A program made the position numbers and the translations under genes. A DNA stretch of 48,520 bases from a virus. This document shows, in pieces, positions 8,582 through 18,156 of the stretch. How positions within the stretch are numbered: position 1 is the first letter of the stretch; each line of letters starts with the position of its first letter. The DNA lies in IMG/VR virus record IMGVR_UViG_3300050821_005219, positions 1 to 48,520 of that record, one strand, 5' to 3'. The notes under the pieces are model-generated. The model did no database searches. It saw nothing but the letters and a program-made list of their open reading frames with translations, and had not been told where the DNA came from.

Positions 8582-10866
8582 GGCGTCACCGGCAATGGGC
8601 CAATAGGCGGTACTCTTTGGTCCGCAGTCCCCGCAGGTGGACCTATATCTTTCACTCGTTGTCCACCTAGTTTTCTCATCTGTATTTCGGCGTTGGTCTT
8701 ATCAACAGCAGTAGCAGCCGGGTCATCTAGGACCTTCTGAAATGATACACGCTGTTCGCCTAAACGTTGAGTGTATGGTTTCAACTGTTGGTCCATTGTT
8801 CCTAGGGCTCGTTCGAGGGTGGGGGAGCCGGAGGGAGCACGAGTGTTGCCGCCACTACCAGTTCCGGTCTGAATACCTGTGGGCTCCGTGACTCCTATAC
8901 CAGTACCCGTCCGGAAACTAGCCGGAACAGGGGGCATAGTAGGCGGAGGCACATTCCCGGTATTTGCCGGAGTGGAACCGGCTGGTGTCTGAGACACCGT
9001 GGAAAGAGGTGCCCCTTTTGATGGTATATCAGGTTGGGGGGAAGGACCGGAGGAAAGTGATGGGGTGGTGGGAGGAGTGGAGGTGGGTAAGGGACCGCCT
9101 TGGGGAGTTACTTCAGCACGGGCACCGGGGGAATAGGAACCGGGACGGGGGACTGGTTGAGAGAGAGTGCTACGGAGGGCTGTAGGAAGGCGGCCTACTT
9201 GTTGGTCGGTTAATCCACCGGGCATGGGAGGGGGACCGGAAGTGGAGGGAGGACCGTAAGGATTGGGAGTGGGGATGGTGGAATTGGCGTCGGGGATGGG
9301 GGGAGGGTTACGTGTTGAACTCCAGTCGGGGACCTTGGGAGGCCAGTTGGGAATTTCACCTCCAGCGTGGGGGACGGAGGGATTCTGGCCAGAAGGAATA
9401 TCTGGAAAGACGGCTGGATTATTGCCGGGACCGGTGGTGGGAACTTGTTCAGCGGGACCGGGAGGGGTAAATGGTCTAGCGGGATTAGGTTCGGGGCCAA
9501 GAGGTTTGGGGGATAGGGTGGTACGGAAAGATGGCTTATCGGCTCCAGTTTGGAATCCCTGTTTGATATTTACATCTGTTGGCTTGCCGCTCCAAACAGG
9601 TTTACCCTGAGCCATGTCTTTAATTCCCTCGCCAACAGCGGGGAGAATTTGGCCAGGTTTGGTTACATCAAACTTTTTGGCTATGGTTCCTAATCCATAT
9701 CGTTGGGAGGGTTCAGAGAGAGTGTTACGTCCAGATGTCAGTCTATCAATCCCCTTCACAGCTCCCATCGTGTTCCGAATGGCATCAGGATTAATACCCT
9801 CCTGACGGAAGCGTTCATCTAGTGGAGCGGTGACAGCTTTCTCCTCCGCCATAAGGTCGGCTGGGGTCTTCCCTTCTTGGATAAGAGTTTGGAGAGTAGC
9901 GGGGTCCTTGGAACGAACTTTCTGGAGTTGAGCGGAGAGTTCCAGACGACGAGCTTCGAGTTTACTGTAAGTAGTGGGCTTACCGTCAGGTCCAACAGTC
10001 CTCTCTTCGCCAAACTTTTCTAGTCCCTTATTATATGGGTCCCAAATCTCCGTCTTGGCTCCTTTAATTTTAGCCTGTAAGTCGGCTTGGGACTCGGCAC
10101 CTTGGAGATACGCCCGTCCGCCCTGATTCATATCGCGTTGAAATTGTTGGGCACCTTTGGGCTTGGGTTTGAGAGCTTGTTGAGCGATGGCGTTTTGGCC
10201 AGTTTCACCTTCGATGGGAGGAGCCAGTGCACTACGTAACTTGCCCATCCCATAGTTGACACCCGCTTTGACAAAAGGGGCTCCGATGGCCGTGGCAATG
10301 GGGACGGCGGCTTGGGTGGCGACACCAGAGGTATCCCCTCTAGCAGCGGCATCTTCCATACCTTCAGCACTACCTCCAGCTAAGGGAGCCAGAACAGCAG
10401 CACCACGATAAAGAGCCTGACGAGTGGGACTGCCTCCTCTCGTGGTGACTCCGGGAAGGTCGGGAGGGAGGGGACGCGTTAAGTCGTGGTAGGCTGTACC
10501 GGGGCCGGTAGGGTCAAACTTTGTCTTATCTGTATTCAGCCAAAATTTAGGGTCTAGTGGAGAACGTCCCTCTGTGGGGTCCGGAGGAACCATACCCTTT
10601 AGAGCATTCCACACTCCACGAGGGCCTTCAGTTATATTCTTCTCAAATTGCGTCTTGGGAGTCGTCTGATATCCCTGTCTCGCATAATCAGCCATCTCTG
10701 CCTTAGAGACCATCCCACGGTTACCGTTCTTGTCGTACATGACTACGTGTTGCGTAGGCTTGTAGCCGTGGTTCAGTGCCTCCTCCCAATTCTCGGGAGC
10801 GACGTTCTGTCGAGCGCCAGTGGTCGGGGACTGGAACTCTATTCCGGTGGTGGAGTCGTTGGCCAT
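8578..10866 (-). CDS. putative internal virion/ejection protein, proline-rich
   Basis: 762 aa. The N-terminus has a repeat-like YDKNGNRGMVSKAEMADYARQ segment after PENWEEALNHGYKP, a layout I associate with large phage ejection or minor virion proteins. Residues 140-400 are mostly helical and charged (ARRLELSAQLQKVRS and similar); residues 440-690 are a long Pro/Gly/Ser/Thr-rich linker. The C-terminus (LEQALG-like helix, QQLKPYTQRLGEQRV) is helical again. It is the third of three genes between the tail nozzle and the fibres, the position of the internal core proteins in T7-like podoviruses, so an ejection role is inferred from synteny. No lytic transglycosylase motif was found. Confidence 0.6.
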   Translation of the reverse strand: MANDSTTGIEFQSPTTGARQNVAPENWEEALNHGYKPTQHVVMYDKNGNRGMVSKAEMADYARQGYQTTPKTQFEKNITEGPRGVWNALKGMVPPDPTEGRSPLDPKFWLNTDKTKFDPTGPGTAYHDLTRPLPPDLPGVTTRGGSPTRQALYRGAAVLAPLAGGSAEGMEDAAARGDTSGVATQAAVPIATAIGAPFVKAGVNYGMGKLRSALAPPIEGETGQNAIAQQALKPKPKGAQQFQRDMNQGGRAYLQGAESQADLQAKIKGAKTEIWDPYNKGLEKFGEERTVGPDGKPTTYSKLEARRLELSAQLQKVRSKDPATLQTLIQEGKTPADLMAEEKAVTAPLDERFRQEGINPDAIRNTMGAVKGIDRLTSGRNTLSEPSQRYGLGTIAKKFDVTKPGQILPAVGEGIKDMAQGKPVWSGKPTDVNIKQGFQTGADKPSFRTTLSPKPLGPEPNPARPFTPPGPAEQVPTTGPGNNPAVFPDIPSGQNPSVPHAGGEIPNWPPKVPDWSSTRNPPPIPDANSTIPTPNPYGPPSTSGPPPMPGGLTDQQVGRLPTALRSTLSQPVPRPGSYSPGARAEVTPQGGPLPTSTPPTTPSLSSGPSPQPDIPSKGAPLSTVSQTPAGSTPANTGNVPPPTMPPVPASFRTGTGIGVTEPTGIQTGTGSGGNTRAPSGSPTLERALGTMDQQLKPYTQRLGEQRVSFQKVLDDPAATAVDKTNAEIQMRKLGGQRVKDIGPPAGTADQRVPPIGPLPVTP

Positions 10867-10872
10867 TTAGAA

Positions 10873-12576
10873 TTAAAAGTGTTGAAACGTACTTCCTGAT
10901 TGGCCGCTAGGTATCTGAGCCCTATCAGTCATATAGTCAGCGATAGCCTTGGTACCCGCTTTCAAAGTGTGACCATCCATTTTCCCGGCATTCGCTAAGT
11001 CAAGAAAGTGTTGGAGCATGAGAGGGGAACGGCCACCGGAGGCTCCAAAGTGGGCCAGCATGGTGGCGGTATCGGCGAGCATATTCTTGTCCAGTAAGGT
11101 AGTAATACGTGGGTCGTCACCCAGTTGCGAGCCGACACCGGTGGTCATAAAGGAGTTCCAACGGGAGGCCAATATACCCAACTTACCGTCCTTATCCAAG
11201 GAGTCTATTAACTGTAAAGTACCTTGTGTCTCGGGCTTACTAGGGTCGCCTACTTTAGTCATCAGAGTTACAGCATGACGAGCGTTGGTGATATCACGTA
11301 CCTCTTGAGCGGGAACCTTGGCGGGATTCTTGCCGCCAGCTTGGGCAGCCATGGATGCGGGACCTGCGACCGTCCGGCCATCCTTATCCTGCCAACTTAC
11401 CCATTCGGTCTCCTTGGAACTATTGAGAACTGGCGAACCTGTTTTTACTCCTAGATTAGCACGGGGAGGAGTGGCTCCGGGAGCTTGAGGCGCTGCTGTT
11501 CGGGCTGCTCCTGCATTACCGGTTCCAGGAATAGGAGGATTTACAGGAGGTACCTGTGAATTAGGACCACCGGGAAATATTGGCGTCTTTGTGGAACTAT
11601 GAGGTAGGGATACTGGAACTTGGCCTTCGGGGGTATCCTTTAGGGAAGTATTTTGACCCGAAGTTTCACTGCCTACATATTGAGATGGCGCGGGGGCCTC
11701 TCCAGCACGACCACTCTCCATGCCCATTTGATTTCTCCACACATAATCCCAACCGGTAGAAGAGTTACCTGTGGTGCGTTCAATGTGGGGAGAGTTGGAG
11801 CCTTTTGGTGACGCCATCATTTGGGATTGTTGGGGGACTGTGGGCGGGAGTGGGGGCATGATAGGTGGAGGAGCCGAGGCTGCGGGGGAGGGAGTAGATA
11901 ATGGACCAAGAGGAGCAACGGGACCTTGGCCTCCGGGGACAGTTGTGGGAGGTTGGGCGTCCGAACGCATACCGGAGATGGTTCCGGCTTGAGCTGTCTG
12001 GGCTCCGATAGCTGGATTAGGAACTTGATTCGTCACCATCTTCGGACGCGTTACACGTTGTCCTGTGGATGGGTCATACACGTCTTGCATGTAGCCGTAT
12101 CCCTCACCCGGTCCAAGAGGAACGGCGGTATCCTTTTCGGGACCGTGGAGGTTCTTGACATCCTCAAGAGCACCGGCTTGAGTGACATTGGCAGCGGCAA
12201 TTTGTTCGGGAGTGCGGTAGTTGTCTAGTTGTTTCTGGGTCAATTGACGAGTGAGCGCCTGATTCTGCATCTCCGATTGGGCCAGTTGAGCGCGGGTGGC
12301 TTGGGCGTCCTGTTGGAGACGTAACTCTTTATCCTGATGGGCCAGCATCATGGGACGGTAGTTGCCACCGGCAGCCGCCAACTGGTTACCTATATCAGCT
12401 ATAGCTCCACTATTTTGTCTAAGGAAGGAACCGATATTTTGGAAAAAACCTTTCTTCTGGCTACCACCTCCACTACTATCACTCTGTTGGGAAGTATTTG
12501 GAGAGGGAGTTGGAGGAGGACCCTGTTGGCTCCCTTGCTGGGTCGGTTGTGGATTGAATCCGGGTGAGTTGCTCAT
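10873..12576 (-). CDS. putative internal virion/ejection protein
   Basis: 567 aa. The N-terminal ~40 residues are Gln/Pro/Ser-rich, then a helical coiled-coil segment (residues about 75-120, QDKELRLQQDAQATRAQLAQ). A Pro/Gly/Ser-rich middle is followed by a compact helical C-terminal domain of ~170 residues from EVRDITNARHAVTL to the end, containing LDKNMLADTATMLAHFG. Such helical proteins between the tail nozzle and the fibres are usually DNA-ejection proteins in podoviruses; this is synteny, not sequence recognition. It sits 2 bases after the stop of the 311-aa gene and 6 bases before the next. Confidence 0.6.
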   Translation of the reverse strand: MSNSPGFNPQPTQQGSQQGPPPTPSPNTSQQSDSSGGGSQKKGFFQNIGSFLRQNSGAIADIGNQLAAAGGNYRPMMLAHQDKELRLQQDAQATRAQLAQSEMQNQALTRQLTQKQLDNYRTPEQIAAANVTQAGALEDVKNLHGPEKDTAVPLGPGEGYGYMQDVYDPSTGQRVTRPKMVTNQVPNPAIGAQTAQAGTISGMRSDAQPPTTVPGGQGPVAPLGPLSTPSPAASAPPPIMPPLPPTVPQQSQMMASPKGSNSPHIERTTGNSSTGWDYVWRNQMGMESGRAGEAPAPSQYVGSETSGQNTSLKDTPEGQVPVSLPHSSTKTPIFPGGPNSQVPPVNPPIPGTGNAGAARTAAPQAPGATPPRANLGVKTGSPVLNSSKETEWVSWQDKDGRTVAGPASMAAQAGGKNPAKVPAQEVRDITNARHAVTLMTKVGDPSKPETQGTLQLIDSLDKDGKLGILASRWNSFMTTGVGSQLGDDPRITTLLDKNMLADTATMLAHFGASGGRSPLMLQHFLDLANAGKMDGHTLKAGTKAIADYMTDRAQIPSGQSGSTFQHF

Positions 12577-12578
12577 CG

Positions 12579-13514
12579 TTATCCACCGTAACTCCCGACT
12601 TGACCACCTTTAGTTTTGCCGATATTGGAGAATGGATTAGCCGCCGCGTTGGCCTGTGCGGCTCCGAGACCGGCCATGCTGGACATGGTAGCTTGGGATG
12701 TGGGAGCGGGAGTGGATGGCAAGAAAGCTGGGGCCGCTGCGGCGTCGGGAGTAACGGAAGGGGGAGTGAGTGTGCTGCCGGATGGGGCTGTGGAAGGAGT
12801 GGCATTGGGGCCACCGGGCGTGGGACCGAGACCGGCGGCGGCTATTTGAGGGGAACCACCACTGAAGGGGGAACTACTACCGGGGTTGGCCATTCCGAAA
12901 GCGGCCCCAGCGATACCAGCAGCGGTGGATAACCCCTGTCCGATGTCACCTAAAGTGGAACCCATCTGACTGCGGTCCATAGCAGCAGTGGTGGACTGCC
13001 CAATGTTACCAATGCCTAAGTTACCTTGTTGTCCACTCAATAACCCGGCTTCCTGAGTGCCAAAGTTCTGTTCATTCTGAGTGTTCACTTGTGCGTTGCG
13101 ATAAGCGGCTGTTCCAGCGTTGGCCTCACCTAAGTCAACTGCGTTCTCGGCAGTGGCCCCGAAACCTGACGGTGCGCTGCCCATACCTCGTTGACCGAGA
13201 GTCTGGAAAGCTGTCTGTCTAATCCCGTTATACGTGTTAGCAATATTATTTTTATCGGAGGCTAGTTGGGCTTGGGCGGCGGGAGTGAGGGAACCTGGCT
13301 GCGAGTCGGCCAAATTTTTGGCATTGGCATCGGCGGCGGACTGATATTGAGCTTGGGAGTTGGCGTTTTGTTGCTTGGCAGCGGCCCCAGCGTCGGCCAT
13401 GTTCTGCTCCACTTGACCCCGGCCTTTTTTGTGCTTATATCCACGGCCTTCCCATTCCTCCCTTTCCATCAGGAAGCCACTATCCACTAATTTCCATTCA
13501 ACTAGTTTGCCCAT
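12579..13514 (-). CDS. putative ejection/internal virion protein, Ala-Gly-rich
   Basis: 311 aa. After a basic N-terminus comes an alanine/asparagine/glutamine-rich helical region (QQNANSQAQYQSAADANAKN) and a segment TYNGIRQTAFQTLGQRGMGS followed by SGFGATAENAVDLGEANAG. I associate this mix with podoviral ejection proteins placed just after the tail genes, like T7 gp14 by position only. The C-terminal half is Ala/Gly/Pro/Ser-rich and probably flexible. The ATG at 13514 follows a CTGGAG ribosome-binding site by six bases, which supports the start. Confidence 0.6.
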   Translation of the reverse strand: MGKLVEWKLVDSGFLMEREEWEGRGYKHKKGRGQVEQNMADAGAAAKQQNANSQAQYQSAADANAKNLADSQPGSLTPAAQAQLASDKNNIANTYNGIRQTAFQTLGQRGMGSAPSGFGATAENAVDLGEANAGTAAYRNAQVNTQNEQNFGTQEAGLLSGQQGNLGIGNIGQSTTAAMDRSQMGSTLGDIGQGLSTAAGIAGAAFGMANPGSSSPFSGGSPQIAAAGLGPTPGGPNATPSTAPSGSTLTPPSVTPDAAAAPAFLPSTPAPTSQATMSSMAGLGAAQANAAANPFSNIGKTKGGQVGSYGG

Positions 13515-13550
13515 TGGGAACTCCAGTTAATTCTACCATGTTAAAAATCG

Positions 13551-13967
13551 TCATCTGAAACTATGACGGTACAAGGAACAGTGTTGGGCTGTGGGCTCGA
13601 ATCCACATTTGACGACCAACTCTTGATAGTTTGGCAGCAGATTAGGTACGGCGATGAAGGATGCCGCTGCCCCATTCAATGCCGCCTGATACTCCAGAGC
13701 ACGGGTGAGCGCAAATAGACCAGCGAGTGTCTCAGTGCGGCCACTGTCGGGATTTCTGATAAGTGGGTCCAGAGAAACGGCTAATATAATGGACGCCGTG
13801 AGGGAGCCAATTAACTTACCTTCCTTCGTTTTGGCGACAGCGGTAGCCACTCCATCGCTGACATAGTTCTCAGGCAGCTCTAGGTCAGCGGTAGCAAACT
13901 CCTTTCGCCATTTCTCCAGTTGGATGATATCGGTGTCACTGGGGGGAGTTATTTGGGTGGAGAACAC
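13551..13967 (-). CDS. GNAT-like fold protein in the tail module
   Basis: 138 aa. The centre (EGKLIGSLTASIILAV) and end (LVVKCGFEPTAQHCSLYRHS) have the spacing of a small GNAT acetyltransferase: a core strand followed by a C-terminal strand-turn with the K-x-GF element. The usual acetyl-CoA pyrophosphate loop (Q/RxxGxG/A) is not obvious, so enzymatic activity is doubtful. Lying between the FnIII-like protein and the ejection protein genes it may be a virion component. GNAT-like genes at this location are known in several podoviruses (recalled, not searched). Confidence 0.5.
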   Translation of the reverse strand: MFSTQITPPSDTDIIQLEKWRKEFATADLELPENYVSDGVATAVAKTKEGKLIGSLTASIILAVSLDPLIRNPDSGRTETLAGLFALTRALEYQAALNGAAASFIAVPNLLPNYQELVVKCGFEPTAQHCSLYRHSFR

Positions 13968-13977
13968 TTATACTCCT

Positions 13978-14481
13978 TTACTTAAAGATGTGACTCCTAC
14001 TGCCGAATCCAGCATTCACGTTATTGTTCCATCCATTTGTCCCGCTAGAGTTACTTACTTGGTCGTATACGGTTGTCCCACTGCCTGAACTAGCGGAGAT
14101 AGGGGAAGTCCAGACACCTTGGACGGATTGGGGGTTACTGAGAGTGCCGGAGGTGGAACGTATACGGTAATATTTCTTGACTCCCGTAACCACCGTGTTG
14201 TCAAAGAAACTGGTAGCGGAGATGGAAGAGAGAGTGGCAACGATAGGTGCAGTAGAGAAATCACCAGTAGTAGAAGATTGAATTTGGTATCCATCGGCTC
14301 CGGAGACTTGTTCCCAGTTGAGGGTGATACCTATGGCACCAGCGGCTCCTCCAGTGGCGTGGAAGTTGAAGGGGGAACGGGGGATAGGGGGAGTGGAGAT
14401 GACGGGATTGAGGGTCTGTTGCCAAATCTTTAGGGCAGGTAATAGCTCCTCTAAACTATTTATCTGTGGAAGAGTGTTCAT
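13978..14481 (-). CDS. small fibronectin-type-III-like virion protein
   Basis: 167 aa. Residues about 55-125 have a single FnIII-like domain: LNWEQVSGADGYQIQSS matches the B and C strands and VKKYYRIRSTSGTLSN the F and G strands. The N-terminal ~40 residues are helical and could anchor it to the tail. The last ~30 residues are Asn/Ser/Gly-rich. Such domains decorate tails and capsids and are thought to help surface adhesion. It lies between the nozzle gene and the GNAT-like gene in tight operon spacing (10 bases on each side). Confidence 0.6.
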   Translation of the reverse strand: MNTLPQINSLEELLPALKIWQQTLNPVISTPPIPRSPFNFHATGGAAGAIGITLNWEQVSGADGYQIQSSTTGDFSTAPIVATLSSISATSFFDNTVVTGVKKYYRIRSTSGTLSNPQSVQGVWTSPISASSGSGTTVYDQVSNSSGTNGWNNNVNAGFGSRSHIFK

Positions 14482-14490
14482 TTTCCATTC

Positions 14491-16824
14491 CTAGAGTACA
14501 GGCTCCACAATCATCTTCTCGGCTTCGACGGTGAAGCCATGGAGAGTACCGGCTATGGGACCCGCAGCCACGGCGAACTCAATTAACATACGCTGGCAGG
14601 AAGCCCCGGTGTCGGAGTTGGGGCGTCCTAGACTGGTGTTGGCACCAAGGGTGGTCTCGGACATTATAACTGGGATACCAACGCCGGGATTCTCTGGATT
14701 AATGGGGTCCAGCCAGATGGTCACGTCCACTTCCATATTTTGGTCGGATTTCTCGTATTCGACGGAGTGGATGATGAAGGAAGCGTTAGGGTCACCAAAG
14801 TCGAGGAGGACGTGGAAGTAGCCAACTGGATAATTCGTGTTGACGGGGATGGGATAGTTACCTGTACGGTCGTCTATCACTACTATGTGGTTGTCGGTGG
14901 TGGCGGCGACAAGGGAACGACGCCCGAGAGTCATCTCGAAGACGTATACGGCTGTATATCCCTGTTGGAGTTGGAACCAACCTTTAGTCTCGAAGTCGAA
15001 GACCCAAGTGGCGAAGGTTAGGTCGGTTCGACGGTAATTTAGGACGAGCCAATTACGACGACCCCAATTATAGAAGGTTAGGGAGGCATTTTGATAGTCG
15101 GAACCGTCGATATTCTCGAATTCAGGCCGCATGGGACGGCCTAACTCGACTAAAGCGGTGGTGGAGTCCACTCCAAAGGAATATTGAGAAGGATAGAGGT
15201 AAACTTTGGTGTCGTAGGAGACGAAAGCGAGGCCAAAGGGGGTGGATACACTTAGTTTACGTCCGGCGAACCCGACAGCAAACGCTTGGCTGTTGGATAA
15301 TTGGAAATCAGCTAGGGATTCACCATATAAGGGGATAACATTTAGTTCTGTACCTATGAATAACGCCGCACCGTGGGCTTTCATGCTGGTAATAGTGGAA
15401 GATTGGTCGGGGTAACTGGTTTCGTTGATTTGGCCAGGGGAGACAGTGTTGGGGTCGTCTCCGGGAACGCATTCTGATGGCGTACCGGCTTGTTCGGCTA
15501 ATATTTCCTCGTTACCTGTATAGGAGAAAAAATTAGGGAACTTAGGTACCACTCTCCATATCCTATTTTGGTAGACTTCCATGATTGGCGAGGGTAAAGG
15601 AGGGTCGTTGAGCAAGGGACGCTGGACATTTCTGAAGTAGCTACCTACAGTGCCGTCCATGGGGGAGAAATCGAAGTAATAGAAGAAATTTATAGGAATG
15701 GAAGCAAGATAGTTCCCGACTTTATCCTCTTCCGACGAGGAAGCGTAGAGATTCCAGTGCGTGGCGCGAATTGGGGCGATATTGTAGGGTCCAACTGCGG
15801 AATAGAGGGAACCGGCAGCGAGGGTAAGATGTTGGGCATCTTGGACACTTAGAATAATTCCAGCTCTACCGCCTCCTGGGACCCATAGGGCCTTTCCGAT
15901 GTCCCTCTGGTCGAAATTGGTCCCCACGCCCACGACAGCGGCGTTGCCAAGAGCGACGGTTAAGGTCCCCGGCATCACGAAGACCTGAAATTGCATGTTA
16001 GTTTGCGGGCCGGTGCCGAGGGAGATGGGAGAGGACGAGGATTCATGGGGATGCGTGAGCGATTGGTCGGAATAAGTGGTCCAATAGTAGCGATTGGAGA
16101 GGATGGTGACACCTGTGGCGTTGACGGTACCGGCTCCACTGGCGGAATCGGGGAAGGGAGCGACAAGTTTGTAGGTGAAGGTAGTAGGAGAGGGGACAGT
16201 TAGGATAGTTACAATGGAATCGAAGGTGGGGTCGGTGACAGCGGCGACCACGGCCACTTGACCGGCGAATAGACCATGAGGAGTAGTAGTGGTGATAGTC
16301 ACCACACCGTTCACACGTACGGCACCGGTGGGGGAAGCAGCGATAGTTAGGCCAACAGGAGCAATGACGGCGAAATGAGGAGGGTTGAAGGGGATAGCGA
16401 GGCCATCTATATTGAATCCCAATCCGTCATATATCCAGCTATTTATACCATCACTGATATGCATGGTGTTGTTGATGTTGACGGCGACAGGGAAGCCTTG
16501 GAGAGTAAGGACGGGTTGCCATATTTGAGTAGGGAAAGCGCCGGTTAACAGATACAACTCGGTAGCGGTAGCGCAGAATTGGTAGGTGACAATTATTCCA
16601 TTATTATTACGCTTGAACTGATGGAAGAAAGCGATACGGGAGGCAAAGGGAGCGTCGGCAGTGAAGGGGACGGTGGGGCGTTCGCGTTCGAGGTAGCCAG
16701 CTAATGAGGGAATGAGGGATTGGAGCTTGCGGGCGTCGTTTTCATTTACACTGGCAGGAGAACTGTAGATATTTTGGCCGCCTGTAAGTGAGTAGCGTTT
16801 TACAATAGAATTTGGTGCTGGCAT
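14491..16824 (-). CDS. tail nozzle / tail tubular protein B-like
   Basis: 777 aa. The opening (IVKRYSLTGGQNIYSSPASV, then NENDARKLQSLIPSLAGYLE) matches the start of podoviral nozzle and tail tubular B-type proteins, which commonly read 'G(L/V)N...sp..l...ea..l.N..P...G.l..R'. Repeated beta-strand segments through the protein (WNLYASSSEEDKVG, FYNWGRRNWLVLNYR, VWVFDFETKGWFQL) fit a beta-propeller nozzle. It follows the adaptor gene by 11 bases. Role inferred: the hexameric tip of the short tail through which DNA leaves. The length is typical of T7 gp12-like proteins. Confidence 0.75.
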   Translation of the reverse strand: MPAPNSIVKRYSLTGGQNIYSSPASVNENDARKLQSLIPSLAGYLERERPTVPFTADAPFASRIAFFHQFKRNNNGIIVTYQFCATATELYLLTGAFPTQIWQPVLTLQGFPVAVNINNTMHISDGINSWIYDGLGFNIDGLAIPFNPPHFAVIAPVGLTIAASPTGAVRVNGVVTITTTTPHGLFAGQVAVVAAVTDPTFDSIVTILTVPSPTTFTYKLVAPFPDSASGAGTVNATGVTILSNRYYWTTYSDQSLTHPHESSSSPISLGTGPQTNMQFQVFVMPGTLTVALGNAAVVGVGTNFDQRDIGKALWVPGGGRAGIILSVQDAQHLTLAAGSLYSAVGPYNIAPIRATHWNLYASSSEEDKVGNYLASIPINFFYYFDFSPMDGTVGSYFRNVQRPLLNDPPLPSPIMEVYQNRIWRVVPKFPNFFSYTGNEEILAEQAGTPSECVPGDDPNTVSPGQINETSYPDQSSTITSMKAHGAALFIGTELNVIPLYGESLADFQLSNSQAFAVGFAGRKLSVSTPFGLAFVSYDTKVYLYPSQYSFGVDSTTALVELGRPMRPEFENIDGSDYQNASLTFYNWGRRNWLVLNYRRTDLTFATWVFDFETKGWFQLQQGYTAVYVFEMTLGRRSLVAATTDNHIVVIDDRTGNYPIPVNTNYPVGYFHVLLDFGDPNASFIIHSVEYEKSDQNMEVDVTIWLDPINPENPGVGIPVIMSETTLGANTSLGRPNSDTGASCQRMLIEFAVAAGPIAGTLHGFTVEAEKMIVEPVL

Positions 16825-16835
16825 CCCTCATCCTG

Positions 16836-17552
16836 TCATCCCAAAAAATCGTAAATATAACTGGCTCCCGTACTCTCTCTGGCCCCCACGGTCATCGCCA
16901 ACATCCTCACGGAATCCATCCATTCGTTTTTCCATCCTTGGGCCATATCGAGATTACGAGTGGAGAGGATGGCCTTCTTAGCCGCGTAATCGACTATCTT
17001 CTTATTAAATGGAAACAATATCTCAGGAAAGGTATCAATGGTCACCTCGTCGATGGATTTGATGTACCATATCTTTAACTTGAGTACGTCCTCAGGGAAC
17101 TGGGCTAACATAAACTGGACGCCGAAGATGGTGTAGTAATAACAACCTTGGCCAGTGGAGATGCCACCCACACCGGGACTGCCTAATCCAGTAGCTTCTC
17201 GTCTGGCGGTCATAAACTCAGGGTCATCAAACTTGCGGTATTGAAATACGCGGTCGGTGTAACTAGGGGAAATACACTCAATGGCTCTAATCTCCCTACA
17301 GTTGAGGGGAAGGTTGTATTCCCTTACCGTAGTGGAGAGGTCAATCATGTAATCATCTTGGGTCGCGTCGGTGTCTTGGGAACTGTCAGCGAAGTAGTCC
17401 AAATCCAACACACGTATGACCCCCCACGTTTCGCTGACGCCTAGATTAATAAAGTAGAGATACTGGTCAGGAGTGAAGGCGTTACTTAGACCACCTAGAG
17501 CAATACGGAGTTCATCAATTAAATCTTGTCCCGACAGCTTAGGGTTGGCCAT
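16836..17552 (-). CDS. head-tail adaptor (tail tubular A-like)
   Basis: 238 aa. The start (LSGQDLIDELRIALGGLSNAF) and the pattern of helices followed by a beta region (EYNLPLNCREIRAIECISPS, then Y-rich strands) resemble podoviral adaptor proteins between the portal and nozzle. C-terminal helices (KKIVDYAAKKAILSTRNLDM, then NEWMDSVRMLAM) fit the helical bundle that embraces the portal. It overlaps the upstream gene by 14 bases and is followed at once by the nozzle gene, the expected order. Confidence 0.7.
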   Translation of the reverse strand: MANPKLSGQDLIDELRIALGGLSNAFTPDQYLYFINLGVSETWGVIRVLDLDYFADSSQDTDATQDDYMIDLSTTVREYNLPLNCREIRAIECISPSYTDRVFQYRKFDDPEFMTARREATGLGSPGVGGISTGQGCYYYTIFGVQFMLAQFPEDVLKLKIWYIKSIDEVTIDTFPEILFPFNKKIVDYAAKKAILSTRNLDMAQGWKNEWMDSVRMLAMTVGARESTGASYIYDFLG

Positions 17553-18156
17553 TCGTCACCATAGGCTTACCAAATTGGTCAAGTAGAGAAGGTAAAGGTG
17601 GTGGCATGGGAGGTCCAATAGAATATTTACGTGTCCCTACGGGAGCTTCTTTATGAAACGCTTCCGCTACCAGTTTAGGAGCCTTACCGTGGTCTACCTC
17701 GGTCGAGTGTTTACGGTTAGCCCATCCCATGATGTCCACTACTTCCTTCCCAAGTGGCTCATAGGCTTCATACCTATCCTTTTTCTTCTTGGCGGAGATG
17801 CGTTTCGAGCGTTCGACGGCGTGTTGAAGGTTACCAGTGGCCTGGAGGTCGGTTAACTTGAGTGCGTCAAACACACGATTATCCAGTTGCTTGGTATAGA
17901 TAACCACACGTTTACTGTGGTTGGCACTATAGCTTTCCTCACACGCTTTCTGTAGCATGTAGCGTTGGGATTCGCTTAGTTCGGGACGGTGGATAAGATT
18001 GAGGGCCTTAGTTTTACCATCAGCTAGGGTAGCCACCAGTTCCGGTGGCACGTTACACTTCCGCTCGATACACCAGCACTTGACCGTGGGACCCCAGCGT
18101 AGGGAGAGAGCCGCGTCGTAGTTACGGAGATTATTTTCAAATAACTCTGGGAGCAT
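17539..18156 (-). CDS. hypothetical head/tail-module protein
   Basis: 205 aa, not recognised. The N-terminal half is helical with a short Cys pair (VKCWCIERKCNV), the middle is basic (ISAKKKKDRYEAYEPLG) and the C-terminus is proline-rich (GPPMPPPLPSLLDQFGKP). It lies between the zinc-finger protein and the adaptor, overlapping both (20 and 14 bases), so its expression is coupled to virion genes. Basic character suggests nucleic-acid contact or packaging, but that is a guess. Confidence 0.6.
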   Translation of the reverse strand: MLPELFENNLRNYDAALSLRWGPTVKCWCIERKCNVPPELVATLADGKTKALNLIHRPELSESQRYMLQKACEESYSANHSKRVVIYTKQLDNRVFDALKLTDLQATGNLQHAVERSKRISAKKKKDRYEAYEPLGKEVVDIMGWANRKHSTEVDHGKAPKLVAEAFHKEAPVGTRKYSIGPPMPPPLPSLLDQFGKPMVTNGQP